In this document: positions 8,741 through 20,122 of the stretch, piece by piece | How positions within the stretch are numbered: the stretch's first letter is position 1 | How the letters are laid out: each line of letters starts with the position of its first letter | Origin: Sinohyriopsis cumingii | Lineage: Eukaryota > Mollusca > Bivalvia > Unionida > Unionidae | Length of the DNA: 64,000 nucleotides | Direction: 5' to 3' | Assembly (NCBI GenBank): GCA_028554795.2 | Contig: CM068841.1 | Coordinates: 26,469,308-26,533,307, forward strand | Made by a program: the position numbers and the translations under genes | Notes under the pieces: model-generated | What the model was told of the DNA's origin: nothing | The model's input: only the letters and a program-made list of their open reading frames with translations | Databases searched by the model: none

Positions 8741-9246
8741 ATGGATGGAATAACATCGTTGGCAAGAACAAAAAAAAAAAACGCCTTTGCCTCCCAATCC
8801 CAATTTGAGAGAGATGTCTCAGTTACAACACGAATTGCAGTCATTGATAGTTCGCCACGAGTTGTCCGAAACAGAAAAATCGCACAAAAGTACGGTCAAC
8901 TCTTGCAACGACTGCAACTCTTTCACCAGAAAGCTTTAGACGAAACAGCTCTACCCTCTCTGAAAGATTTTAATACCTTGATGAAACGTCCATCCTCCAC
9001 ACCTCCACCACCACCACCACTACCATCCCCATAGATCACGAGAGACGCTACCCCACGAAAGCCTGAGGAAGAAGAGATACGAGACGTTTTTCCAACACCG
9101 TCAGCAGCTCCCATTTCTAGTAAGATTGCAACATCCTTGTTGACCCCCTCCCTAACACCCCAACGAGAAGAAATGAAACCTTGGGTTAAAAAGATGATGT
9201 CCACTCCTCCTTCGACAGAAGTGAAAAAGAAACAAAGGAAATTATA
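8741..9246 (+). pseudogene. Coiled-coil, Pro-rich Polinton protein, decayed
   Basis: Several frames together give a short Pro/Asn stretch, a helical region (SQLQHELQSL then, in another frame, YGQLLQRLQLFHQKAL), a poly-Pro run near 9000-9030, a TAG at 9032, and an Asp/Glu and Ser/Pro/Thr-rich tail ending at 9246. A frameshift lies near 8890. I cannot assign a function. The gene sits between the basic virion proteins and the integrase. Confidence 0.35.
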
Positions 9247-9414
9247 AGTGAATAAAGAAAAGAAGACCAAACCATTCCATTGCCATCTACACCACTAGGT
9301 TTGACTTCTACTCCCGTGGTCCATCGGACACGTAAATCCGTTTCGAAACCATGCTTTCGCCCCATCCAAAGTAACATCAGCGAAGAGTGGGTCACCTATT
9401 AACAAACAAACAAA

Positions 9415-10473
9415 ATGGAAAAAGTGTTAGCTAGCATTTACTACGACCCATGCCATCCTGCAGGCTACGGAGGAGTTCAAAAATTGTATCGTGCTGCCAA
9501 AACTCTACTGAAAAGTCTCCGTTTAACTCAAGTGCAACGATGGTTACAAGAACAAGCTACCTACACTTTACACAAACCCATTCGACGAACGTTTTCCAGA
9601 AGTCTCACCCAAGTGGAAGGCACGATCATCAATGGCAAGCCGATTTAGCCGATGTCTCTCATTTGGCAAGCTACAATCGTGGCTACAAATATTTGTTTTC
9701 TGTCATCGGCGTCTTTTCCAAATTTGTCTGGGTCGTGCCATTGACTTCCAAATCGAGCAACGAGTTAGTGCGAGCCCTGCAACTGGTGTTGAAACAATGT
9801 GGTCGTCACCCTATTCGATGGCAAACGGACAAAGGTACCGAATTTCTGAACCAAGCTTTCCAAAAAGAATTAAAGAAACGTGACATTCATTCTTTTACCA
9901 ACGAGAATCCTGAAACCAAAGCCAGCATAGTCGAACGTTTTCAACGCACTTTGAAAAAAAGCATGTGGACATATTTTACGCATCACCACACTCTGAAGTA
10001 CATCGACATCTTACCGCACCTGGTGCAAGTGTACAACCAATCTTACCATCGAAGCATTGGACGTGCCCCGCAAGAGGTGACTCCCGACAACGAAGTGCTG
10101 GTTTCTGATCGCCTGTTTGGTAAGTCCCCGACGGTGGCTGTCCCCAAGAAAGGTGGAGTGTTGGCCGTAGGAGATTGGGTGCGCAATGGTAAAACCAAAC
10201 TCATTTTCGACAAAGGTTATTAATCCTAACTGGACCACCGAATTGTTTCGTGTCACTGGACGAGTGCATGGTCGTCATCCTACCGTCTATAAATTGGAAG
10301 ACATGAAAGGAGAAGTGTTAAAAGGGACGTTTTACTTGCCTAAGTTACAACGTGTCACCAAAAAAGAAGACGACGTGTACGACATCGAAAGCATTCTCGA
10401 ATGCAGAACCCGTAAAGTGGGCAAACGACGTGTCAAAGACGTAAAAAGTATGTTGGAAAGGATATCCACTTAG
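9415..10473 (+). pseudogene. Retrovirus-like (RVE) integrase of the decayed Polinton
   Basis: Catalyses strand transfer of the element ends. Three frames in sequence: an N-terminal domain (9415-9648), the catalytic core (9640-10220) and the C-terminal SH3-like region (10,225-10,473). Catalytic acidic residues are visible: Asp in QADLADV, Asp in QTDKGTEF, and Glu in SIVERF, with 34 residues between the last two by my count. Two frameshifts (about 9635 and 10,220) inactivate it. The N-terminus (YYDPCHPAGYGGVQKLY) is the usual Polinton integrase opening. Confidence 0.88.
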
Positions 10474-10509
10474 TTTTGATTCTTGGATCGACGCTTCGCA
10501 AGTCATCGA

Positions 10510-10519
10510 CTATAAAAAG
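10510..10519 (+). promoter_or_regulatory. TATA box
   Basis: CTATAAAAAG, 11 bases before the ATG at 10,531. Confidence 0.45.
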
Positions 10520-10530
10520 AAGTGACCATC

Positions 10531-10938
10531 ATGCGCTTTCACACACACGCAGCTACTGCTACCACTTCTTCACCCAGTTCTTCTCTGCAAGATTTACAGA
10601 AACAACCCTTGTGGGTGTGGTGTGGAGAACGTGTGCCTAAAACGCAAATCGTCTTTTTCTGCCAAATATTTGTGGTGTATTGTGTCACTGGTGCAGCCAT
10701 TGCCAATTTAAGTTCGCAATAAGGAGACAAACAATTGTGGACCATTTTATTGAACAGTTGCATCGGTTACCTGCTTCCCAATCCCTCCCTGAAATTCACC
10801 TCGAACGGGAACAACGGGAACCTTGTGTCCAGTGCCAATGCAAATCACCACTCCAACAACAACAACCCCATTTTGGGCGTAGACACTCCTTTGAATACCA
10901 GTAACCCCTCGGACAGCCACAGAACTCTGGAATTATGA
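10531..10938 (+). pseudogene. Polinton two-TM membrane protein with one in-frame stop
   Basis: Frame from the ATG at 10,531 with a single TAA near 10,721. It has LWVWCGERVPKTQIVFFCQ, then a hydrophobic segment, ANLS, and a second part beginning LWTILLNSCIGYLLPNP, then an Asn/Ser-rich tail. This is a recurrent Polinton membrane protein with unknown role. Its stop overlaps the start of the penton-like gene (ATGA), indicating a compact viral-style arrangement. Confidence 0.55.
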
Positions 10939-11868
10939 CCCACCATAACCAATTTTACTTAACCTTACCCAGTGACAGTTCCATGGAAGTGATTCCCAAC
11001 AACACTTTGTGCTGTTACACGGCCAAATTACCGCAGACCATCCAATTAGATTACGAAGCCCATTGGGAAGTGGCTTTAGTGGAAATCATTCACCCGACCC
11101 AAGTCATCAATGTCCTTCCCAATCAAAATTCTTTTACGGTGGAAGTTCATGACGAACAATTGCAACAGTACTTGGAGACCCATGTAAAATATGATAAGAA
11201 AACACCTAGCACAAAAACTCAAAAGTCGACCACCTATCACTTATTCTTTCCTCCAGGCTATTCTCTTAGTGGTCAAAATTTAGTGAGCACCATTGCATCC
11301 AGGTTTAATGTCGTGTTTCTTAAACCTTTGAGAGTGTCAAAACAAGTGTTACCCTGGAGTACCACAAAATAGCTCGTCGCATCCTGGTGAAATTTCCTGA
11401 GGGGAGCAAAGTCTTGTCCTTTTTATTTTGTCCTGAATTGTTTGATATGTTGGGGGGGACATGGAGATGAGGATGACTATGATCAAGAAAAAAGAATTAC
11501 CAGTCATTTCCGACAACGTTTCTTTTGTCAAGTTATTTCGTTGTTCCAGAGAACTGAACCAAGGACTGAATTTGATTTTTGTGTACTCCGATGTGGTGGA
11601 GTATAACGTGGTGGGACACACCTCCGTACCGTTACTGCGTGTCATTCCTTTCAAAGTAGACTCTGCCACGAACGCTGACGAGGAAGGTGGAAACACTTAT
11701 CAAGTTCACTGCGAATTTGTACATCCTCACTATTTGCCTGTCAGCAAGTCGTATTTTGACACTCTCAACATTGCAAAATAAGGAGATCTGGGACAAAATA
11801 TTTCATTCACCAAAGGGAAAGTCAAGGTGAAACTCCATTTTCGAAAACGGTTCTCTAACGACTCGTAA
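10935..11868 (+). pseudogene. Minor capsid (penton-like) protein, decayed
   Basis: N-terminal frame 10,935-11,372 (FYLTLPSDSS..., typical of Polinton penton proteins), a gap with a frameshift, then 11,461-11,781 carrying IFVYSDVVEYNVVGHTSVPLLRV and PHYLPV. After a TAA it continues in the same frame to 11,868 with GKVKVKLHFRK. Expected product: a single jelly-roll pentamer at capsid vertices. At least one frameshift and one internal stop make it non-functional. Counterpart in the intact element: 25,158-26,468. Confidence 0.75.
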
Positions 11869-11871
11869 GTC

Positions 11872-12314
11872 ATGTATCCAGTGTACTGAAGCGTTGCTCG
11901 ACAGCGAGGACACGGTTTAGTAGATATGTTAAAGTCAGCCTTTCAATCAGTGGTCCCCGTGTTGAAACAGATGGTGACACGAGGATTGCACGCCTTGAAA
12001 GATGCGGCATTGACACAAGGCAAAGAATTTCTCCAAAATGTCATCATCGACAAACAAAACCCTAAAGAAGCATTCTTGAGAGCAGCAAAAATGTCTTGAT
12101 GCAAACGGGCAAAGACATTTTAGGCCGACGAGAAACACCTATAAATGTCCTGCACGCTGCTGAGTCAGTCATTCCTACTTCCCTGAAACCACAGCAAGGA
12201 CAAGGCAGAAAAAGACGACGAAGAAAACACCCCGTCACAAGACTTAACACTTCTAAAGCTAGAAAGACAAAGAAAAGAAGAACCGTTCGAGACTTAGACG
12301 TTTTTGATTATTAA
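11872..12314 (+). pseudogene. pVI/pX-like minor virion protein, decayed
   Basis: ATG at 11,872 but stopped within six codons. Beyond the stop, a frame reads RGHGL, then AFQSVVPVLKQMVTRGLHALK and helical repeats, followed in other frames by a Lys/Arg-rich tail (12,200-12,300). A GxGL start followed by amphipathic helices is the hallmark of the adenovirus pVI/pX-like minor proteins of Polintons. The same type occurs intact at 30,440-30,937. Stops and frame changes show decay. Confidence 0.5.
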
Positions 12315-12350
12315 ATTATTGAGAAACAGGAAAATGATGCACCGAGAGTC

Positions 12351-12821
12351 ATGCGCCTGTTCCAAGTTGGAAATGGATCTGTTTGCCATGCCCCCACCAT
12401 GATGACGATGCAAGAATCCCAATGGGTGGAATTTCACCCCGTCTCGTCATTGACGGATTCAGCTCCCATTGAGTTTGATATCAAAGGTCAGCCCAAAGAT
12501 TACATTGATCTGAATAGCAGTTACCTGTACCTGAAAGTCAAAGTGATCAAAACGGACAACACTAATCCAGGAGCCGATGAAAGAATATCTCCTGTCAACA
12601 ATTTCATGCATTCCTTGTTCAGCGAAGTGGATTTGTACTTGAATAACAAACTGGTCAGCAGTAGCATGGATACTTACCCTTACCGAGCGTACCTGGAAAA
12701 TCTCTCGACGTACGGAAAAGAAGCCAAGAATACTCATATGGATGCTTGCGTGGTATGGAAACCTGACACAGCGGGTGAGAACACGTTTAACGACACAATC
12801 CTGACAGAAGAAAGTTGTTAG
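12351..12821 (+). pseudogene. Major capsid protein, N-terminal part only
   Basis: 156 residues with QESQWVEFHPVSSL, DYIDLNSSYLYLKV, NNFMHSLFSEVDLYLNNKLV and TYPYRAYLE, the first jelly-roll of the double-jelly-roll major capsid protein of typical Polintons. Full-length proteins are several times longer. The frame ends at a TAG soon after, and the sequence becomes unrelated by about 12,830 where LINE-derived sequence begins. Truncated, not functional. Confidence 0.85.
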
Positions 12822-12859
12822 GTTTGCTTGAATGTCATGCATTAGTTTGGTTCTATTTA

Positions 12860-13198
12860 TCATACGGAGGTTTCTCTTAGTAGCAGATAAAGGTGGTTTT
12901 GAATTGATAGGTCAATATGGCATATAATGCAGAGTTGATCTGATGAAAGTTCGTGGGATACCAGGGAGAAACGTAGAATATCATCATCAGGTCTTTGAAG
13001 AATCCAGTCTAAAATGTGACCATGTTTATGAGTGGGTTGGTTAACTGACTGTTTGAGATTGAAAACATCAATGGAATCTATAAGTTTTGTTGTGTTTGGG
13101 TTTCCGGGACAGTCAAAGTGAAGGTTGAAATCTCCAAGAATAATCAGGTTGTCACCTATCGAATTTCCATACTCCAGGAGATTCTGAAACTGATTCAA
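12860..13198 (-). mobile_element. LINE endonuclease fragment
   Basis: 112-residue frame on the minus strand with NLIILGDFNLHFDCPGNP, DSIDVFNLKQSVNQPTH and LDWIL, the GDFNxH core and C-terminal half of the AP-type endonuclease of non-LTR retrotransposons. No reverse transcriptase follows, so it is a fragment. It adjoins the truncated capsid gene. A related fragment on the plus strand lies at about 16,385-16,565. Confidence 0.75.
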
Positions 13199-13199
13199 A

Positions 13200-13979
13200 A
13201 AGAAAGATTATGCAATAAAACACTCGTAAATAAATGTGTGTGCAAGACCTATTTTCATTTTTTCACTGCCGGAGATTATGATACCGATCATCATGTAACC
13301 CATGTTACTGACAAATCCAATTGGATTTTTGCGACCACTGTCTCTGATGACACCGCCTCTATTGGCTTCGTAACTAATATATATTGAATGATATCTAAAT
13401 TCATCAAGATCAATTTCTTTTTCACCTTGATCTATTTATATGTAAAACAAATTCTCTAACAGAACATTATTTTTCAGCAGGGAAATATCTCTCTATATAA
13501 GTTTTTGCGTCTTTTATTCTGATGTCATCAAACGCGTTTTGCATCTCGTAATATCGTTTAAGCGCACGATATTTTCGTCAGCCGCAGGATACACATACTT
13601 GTGTTTTCCCCTTGACCCCAATTCCGCATTTCAAACATGGTTTCGGTCCAGCTCTGCCATAGCTAACACTGGCCAAGTGATAGATGCATTACTCACCATA
13701 ACAGCTGTTTTTTCACAATGTGTGACTGATTCGATCTTGAGCCAGCGACAACTATTTTTTGTTTGATGCATATTATATTATCTGGATAAAGTTTAATTGA
13801 AGAAATTACTTTTCTTATATACAAGAATGACTAATTCTACTTTGCAAAGCAGCTGCGATAACAGTATTTTAGTATAGCAGGGATAAAACCACATTTTCCA
13901 AGGTCCAAAATTGCACAAAAGTTACGAAATGAAATAAATGAATAAGAGAACTACAAGACTGAGCCACAGCACACCCCAC
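13200..13979. other. No recognisable gene
   Basis: A short open frame reaches 13,387 but nothing in it resembles a family. The rest is AT-rich and full of stops. Confidence 0.4.
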
Positions 13980-15545
13980 TAAATCTGACTTTGACAGATT
14001 TACTAAACAAATACGTCTACCATTTGAGCTGCAAATACACTAATTTATCAAAATGGCCAAAAAATGACTTTGCGCAAGATGTCACTGTCCATGTCTGGTC
14101 AACGTTCAAGGTAGACGTCGATGTTACTTTCGTTGATTCCACCATGAACGACAAACGATCAGCGACTATTATTAATAACCATGGGGATGATAGCATCTAC
14201 GTATTTAGAATAAAATGTATTGTGTAACATGTCATCCAAGATGGTCCAACCTGGATTATTCGTGATAAACTCGACCCTGTTAATGAATCACGGCGACATA
14301 ACAATGTCGTCACAATAAATAACAACTCCAAACCAGGCATTTTTACCGAAAGAGACAAACCATACTACAATAACGCGTATCCAGTGTCTGCAGTTGTTTA
14401 TGCACAATACCGTTTAAATGATCCTGATATTATTGCTTTTGCTCCGATGTGTGGTGCAAACATCAATTCCACGGCCACAGGATCATTAACGTATGGCTCA
14501 ACGTATCATTGAACATTTGGCAAACTCAAGTCGTAGAAACAGATTGACTGAATCGAGAATAAAAAATATAAATAATTGGGAAAATGATATACATGACACC
14601 ACCGAGTTAGAATTTTTTTAAATTTTTCCCATAGTTGTCAATACAATAACGAATGATGTTTTATATAACTCAAACAAATATAGAACGGGGGAGAGGGACC
14701 AATCACGATAATAGCTCATAACGCTCATGCGTGGACTGATGGTCTGAGTCAGTAATAAAATTTCCATGAGTAAAAACAGTAAGATTTTACAACAGTGATA
14801 AGTTTGAAGAAATCTACAACATCAGTAAAAACGATGCCGTGTTTAGTTGTTTCAGAGTGGCCTAGATTCACAGTTTGATAAGTTTTTGTTACAGTCTGGC
14901 GTTCTCTAATGAAAAGAATCGCTCCAGCACCAAATGAAACAAACTGCGCTAAAATATAACACCAACATAGATGAATTACTCATTGTTATACGGTGTCATC
15001 GGTTGTTGCTCACATTGAACAACAAAACGTCGATGGTGTCCAACACCAAAAGAGTTTCTTGACGATATATCACGGTCCTGTATCGAGTTTGGACATGTTG
15101 GTCTCTGGAACACAAAATACAATTCCGCCGATATAATGTCGGTTGATAATGTCGCTACTTATCCGGCTGCTTTTCTTGGCCTTGGTGAGTTTATAACCCG
15201 TATTTTGAACGACTCGACCGTCCGACACATGAAACGACAAGAGTTGCAATAAATGGACCACTGTACAAAACTGATCTTACTGGATTTGCGGAGATTGAGT
15301 CGTTTGATTTTGCTTCAAATGCTCATCCGGTTATACCAATTTGTTTGGTCGACACTTTGAGAAGCCTGATACAAAAATTAATCTAAGTAATTGTTGTGCA
15401 AAAAATTAACGTGGTTGGGCTCCGATAGTGTTATTAGGATATTTGTTAGATATATTTTTAACATCGCTGACTGTAACATCACCGATAATTTTTGTACAAC
15501 CCGTACAACTCTATCTGAGGACCTCGTGAAGTACATGGACTACGT
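13980..15545 (+). pseudogene. Fossil of the same PolB family as the intact element
   Basis: Translated in shifting frames, this stretch matches the polymerase at 34,080-37,559 in order: STFKVDVDVTFVDSTMND (14,110), IIRDKLDPV (14,265), RDKPYYNNAYPVSAVVY (14,355), NRLTESRIKNINNWE (14,535), NAHAWT (14,720), the palm motif A VDNVATYPAAFLGLG (15,140) and PIVLLGYLLDI (15,425). It covers the N-terminal region through just past motif A. Many stops and frameshifts show an old insertion. The helicase and HNH parts are absent. No other genes of that element are recognisable nearby. Confidence 0.78.
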
Positions 15546-15559
15546 GCATGATAACTGAA

Positions 15560-15893
15560 TCACTACCAGCGTTTGGGACGTGACATCGTTGAGTGTTTAC
15601 GGTCGAAGTATCCGAACCACCAATGATGTTGAGGGGTGGCGCCTCCATATTCACAGGCGCGCCAAGAAAGGCAACTTGCCTTTCTACTTGCTGGTACTGC
15701 TTTTGTACAAGGAAGCCACCCTTCTTCTATGCAAGTTAAGATGGTATATGAGGGTAAACAAAGGAGATACCAACGTAAGCAGACTATCAAATGCCTGGGA
15801 CGGTTGATGGTACTGTGGAAGTCCTATGCAGAGAAATGTATCTCCACCAGTCAGCTACTGAAACAATGTACCATCATTTATGTACCATATTAG
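15560..15893 (+). pseudogene. MULE-type transposase C-terminal fragment
   Basis: Two overlapping frames give RTTNDVEGWRLHIHRRAKKGNLPFYLLVLLL and then RRYQRKQTIKCLGRLMVLW in fragments. The TNDVEGWHxxLN signature followed by P-x-Y-LLV-LL-xEA is characteristic of metazoan MULE-domain transposases, often paired with FLYWCH zinc fingers. Only the C-terminal part remains and it is frameshifted. Confidence 0.6.
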
Positions 15894-16384
15894 TTCTCCA
15901 TGGCCATATTATGTAAATAAAAATAATTTAAAAAATAATACGATTCTTCGTATCTTTGCGCATGTACAGTATATGGTATACACTTTCAATAGTAATGTTC
16001 ATACAGTTAAGTGATTCATAATAAATGCAGCTAATGAAAATCACTTATTGTGCTCGTTGTGTTAGTAAATATGATTTCTTTAGGATACAGAAATATTCCA
16101 CGCATATTTGAACTGCTCAACGTACCTGGGAAATAACGAAAAATATCGTGTCTTAAACAAATGTAAGTGTCACATTTAAATCTCAGACGAAACTTATTGA
16201 TATTTCACATGGTCCGAATCAGCCAAAAATCTGGTCCGAATCAGCCCGTAATTTGGACTGAATAAGCCTGGTCATTATCAGCCTGTTGCAATTACAAAGA
16301 ACTCCGTGATCAAACTTCTTAACCACACCACACCATTCAATTTCGACCACACATAACTTGAACCAGTCAAAACCACATTCACAC
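15894..16384. other. No recognisable gene
   Basis: AT-rich. Short repeats of GTCCGAATCAGCC occur around 16,210-16,275. Nothing else is seen. Confidence 0.4.
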
Positions 16385-16565
16385 TGGAGCAAAGGTCAGT
16401 CCATTTCTTCTGCCTATACCGCCCTCCTCCTAGTACAAGCTGACTGACTCTTTCTTTCTGGAGCAGTTTCCGAATCTCCTGGTGTATGGAAATTCAATAG
16501 GTGGCAACCTGATTATTTTTGGAGATTTCAGCTTTCACTGTCCCGGAAACCCCAAACACATCAAA
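16385..16565 (+). mobile_element. LINE endonuclease fragment
   Basis: A broken plus-strand frame reads LYRPPPS near 16,420, then NLLVYGNSIGGNLIIFGDFSFH and CPGNP near 16,480-16,550. It matches the fragment at 12,860-13,198 in the same family, so at least two truncated copies exist here. Confidence 0.55.
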
Positions 16566-16614
16566 ACTCCGACGGGCGCCGACTGTACTCGTCAGTTGTC
16601 TGACCAACAATAAG

Positions 16615-16735
16615 AGCGCTCCCCTATTTATAACCTTCCCCCAGACACCACATGACACAATTCAACCAATCGATGCATGCACGGCAACCCATGCAACCAA
16701 TCAGTGTCTTGTATGGTGTGCCGTGTATGGCACTG
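16615..16735 (-). promoter_or_regulatory. Orphan promoter-like stretch (CCAAT plus TATA)
   Basis: On the minus strand two GATTGGTT motifs (inverted relative to CCAAT) are followed by GGTTATAAATAGGGGA near 16,622-16,637. No coding frame follows; LINE sequence starts within about 60 bases. Possibly the remains of a host or element promoter. Low certainty. Confidence 0.25.
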
Positions 16736-17499
16736 TAAACAATACAGTTTTGCATGGTATACGATATCAACAGTACAAGTACATAAATTACATAACAAAA
16801 AGTATTTCAATACTGTATGACTTCTCTATGAAATGAATAAGAACATTTTATGAGATCAAGTTTATGTGAAATTAAACTTTATGATAATAACTTAAGTCTT
16901 GAATAATTGAATCGATTCATGAAGACGCGGGTTCTGCACTTGATGCAGACGACCGGTACTGTCACATCAAAACATGAAATGCATACATCAGTACAACTGT
17001 ATTGCAATGAGGTTATCACTAAAACATACAAATTACCTTCTTACAGTACCCTACTATCATTAGAGAGAATAATTGCTAATGCGAAAGTATAGAATCTCTA
17101 AATACGAAACACTCTTGCTAATCCAAAATGGCGGACATCGTGATACAAGGATATACATGGACTTTTCTAGTCATGATTTTGCAGATATTTTACATAGATT
17201 ACAAATAGTAATAGCATAAGAGCATACTATTTGTAGCAGATAAGCTAAACAGTACACTCTGAAAACTTTATGACAGACCTTCAAAGACGTTTTACCAAAA
17301 GAACCTCTACCTCGAAAATAGGTTACACATGTTAAGATTGGTTGCCAGGATTGGCTGCTAGTTTGACAGTGGATAGACATTAGAGATAAATATAATTGCT
17401 ATGCTTTGTAAGTGAACATTCTAATTCATATTCATATTCACCATATTTATAGAAACAAACTTTATAGAAGCAAAGACTGAAAATATTATCCAAGTCATT

Positions 17500-18625
17500 G
17501 TGACTCTAGCCATGGTCATTACAATATACACTCAGCCGCTCTCAGGTGTCATAGATCATCATCCAGTGTCTCACCAATTGTACGCTGATGACACCCAAAT
17601 ATACAAATCTAGCCACCCAACTGAAATTGCTGCTACCATCCAAGGTGTAGAGAGGTGCATCTCTGATGTGAAATCATGGATGACATGTAACAAGCTGCAG
17701 ATGAATGATGATAAAATTGAGGCCATTCTGATCACAAAACAAAGACTTTCTCAGTCACATCCTTTACCTCAAAGAATAAATATCAGTAACACCAACATTA
17801 AATTCACACAATCAGTATGAAACCTAGGTGCCACTCTGGACAGTATTCTCACATTGCACCTACATGTCATGAACATATGCAAGGCTGCATATCTTGAGCT
17901 GAGATGCATCAGCTCCATTCACAAATATCTTTCAGTTGATGCCACTAAAACACTTGTGTGTTCATTAGTACTCTCAAAACTGGACTAGTGTAACTCAATT
18001 CTGTCTGGTTCATCTCAATATCTACTCCAAAATCTTCAAAAAGTACCAAAAAAAAGCAGCTGCTCGTATCATACTTAGAGTACCACGATCAGAGCACACC
18101 TCCCCGCTCCTCTGTACCCTACACTGGCTATCCATTCGATCCAGAATCAAACACAAAATTTGTTCTCTGTGCTACGCGTCACTGACGGACTCTAGTCCAA
18201 CATTTCTATCTGACCTCACCCATGTTTATACACCAGCAAGAAACTTATGCTCCTCTCCTGACAATCGAATACTCATTATTCCCACTATGAAAATAAAGTC
18301 ATATGGACATCGTTCTTTTGCATACCATGACCCAGCAACGTGCAATGAATTGCCCACTTAATGTAGACACAAAGACACAGTGATCACATTCAATAGTGCT
18401 CTCAAAAACTATTTCGACTGCAAGAACAAACTTAAAGACATAATAATGTTTCCTACCTTAAATATTCTCAGCATGTTTTTTTATGTTTTCTAATTTCATG
18501 GTGTTCGTGTTTGTAATCATTATATATGTTTTTTATGTTATAGGTGTTGTCTAATGTTGTAAAGCGCTATGAGCTTCTAAAGATTAGGCGCTATACAAAG
18601 TCCTCATTATTATTATTATTATACA
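17500..18625 (+). mobile_element. 3' end of a LINE (reverse transcriptase fragment), copy 1
   Basis: The frame begins with reverse-transcriptase sequence carrying the YADDTQIY catalytic motif (17,580-17,605), then DVKSWMTCNKLQMNDDK typical of CR1/L2-like enzymes. It is broken after 17,820, but recognisable protein (SVDATKTLVCSLVLS) continues. The 3' end has TTGTAAAGCGCTATGAGC, GGCGCTATACAAA and an (ATT)n tail at 18,608-18,622. Copy 2 lies at 44,930-46,065. Both are 5'-truncated and dead. Confidence 0.85.
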
Positions 18626-18689
18626 ACTTGCAAGCAGATGAGTTTTGATGCTAAAATGGCATGAAATATTTCAAGTGTATGTTGTATAT

Positions 18690-19160
18690 TGTACATGATT
18701 CTGCCAAAAATTACTGTATATTGTGGCTTATACTGCCAGAAATTACTGTATAATGTGGATTATTCTGCCAGAAATTACAGTATATTGTGGATGATTCTGC
18801 CAGAAATTACTGTATATTGTGGATGATTCTGCTAGAAATTACTGTATATTGTGGTTTATACTGCCAGAAATTACCATATATTGTGGATTATTCTGCCAGA
18901 AATTACTGTATATTGTGGATGATTCTGCTAGAAATTACTGTATGTGGATTATTTTCTGCCAGAAATTACTGTATATTGTGGATTATACTGCCAGAAATTA
19001 CCGTATATTGTTGTTGATTCTGCCAGAAATTATTGTATATTGTGGATGATTAAGCCAGAAATCACTGTATATTGTGGATTATTCTACCAGAAATTACTGT
19101 ATATTGTGGATTATTCTGCCAGAAATTACTGTTTATTGTGGATTATTCTGCCAGAAATTT
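18690..19160. repeat. Minisatellite, 31-32 bp unit, about 14 copies
   Basis: Tandem units of the form TTCTGCCAGAAATTACTGTA plus TATTGTGGATTA with small differences. Long open frames through it (KLLYIVD-like repeats) are a by-product of the repeat, not genes. Confidence 0.9.
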
Positions 19161-19743
19161 ACTACTCCTGCTAAATCTTCACCAGACCTTCCTACAAAAC
19201 ATTGTCCGACACATATCTACAATTATTTCTTAAATATCACAGTCATAATTCAGAAGAATAAATCTTGCTTTATAAAACCACCAAGGTCACTTTGAACAAA
19301 ATCTGTGTCTCCATGATTCTGATATTTAAAGATGGAATAGTTAATCATAATAGGGATTTTGATGACCATGGCATTATAGTGGTGGTTTGACAAGCTTATA
19401 TGTCTAGTTTAGTCCGAGTTACTTCTGACTTTCCCCACCTCAGTTTAGCTATTCCTACACTGAGTTGTGGTCAGAGTTGATTGCCTATCAAAAAGTTGGT
19501 ATTTGCCAAAACCGCATAGTGTCACCATAGGATAGATGCAACTGCACAGTGTCACCACATGGTAAATGCTTATTACCAGTCCTAGCAAACTTTCACAACT
19601 CTACATTGAACCATACCCTAAGAAATTGATAGGAAGATGATTTATCTTCTCAGAAATTGCAAGAGTAACATTTGTTGTTTCTTTAATTTGCTTTCAAATT
19701 CATCTGGCAGAGAGCATATGCCAATGGTGGTTTTTGTTTCTTA

Positions 19744-20122
19744 GGTAACTACTGCATTGACCTGCACTCACTACATGAGGAATCTGTTTTTTCCAGGTAA
19801 CTACTGCATTGACCTGCATTCACTACATGAGGAATCTGTTTTTTTCCAGGTAACTACTGCATTGACCTGCACTCACTACACGAGGAATCTGTTTTTTTCC
19901 AGGTAACTACTGCATTGAACTGCACTCACTACACGAGGAATCTGTTTTTTTCCAGGTAACTACTGCATTGACCTGCACTCACTACATGAGGAATCTGTGT
20001 TTTTTTTTCAGGTAACTGCTGCATTGACCTGCACCCACTACATGAGGAATCTGTTTTTTCCAGGTAACTACTGCATTGACCTGCATTCACTACATGAGGA
20101 ATCTGGGTTTTTTTCCAGGTTG
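19744..20122. repeat. Minisatellite, ~53 bp unit, 7 copies
   Basis: Units start at about 19,744, 19,797, 19,849, 19,902, 19,955, 20,011 and 20,063. Each contains GGTAACTACTGCATTGACCT and ends in a T-run followed by CCAG. The T-run length varies between copies. Confidence 0.9.

Larger units (their letters stand above)
1..12825 (+). mobile_element. Decayed Polinton/Maverick, left end outside the window, truncated in the capsid gene
   Basis: A run of Polinton genes, almost all on the plus strand: protein-primed PolB, BIR protein, packaging ATPase, basic virion-like proteins, integrase, two-TM protein, penton-like and pVI-like proteins and the N-terminal part of the major capsid protein. Most genes have in-frame stops or frameshifts, so this is a fossil. 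No terminal inverted repeat is seen at either edge. The right edge is a truncation: capsid coding stops near 12,821 and a LINE endonuclease fragment on the opposite strand begins by 12,860. The family differs from the intact element at 24.9-40.0 kb, which has unrelated-looking polymerase and capsid sequences. Confidence 0.9.

Noticed and set aside
18787..19174. Long overlapping open frames with repeated KLLYIVD-like peptides
   Set aside because: They are translations of a 31-32 bp minisatellite in all three frames; nothing else supports coding.
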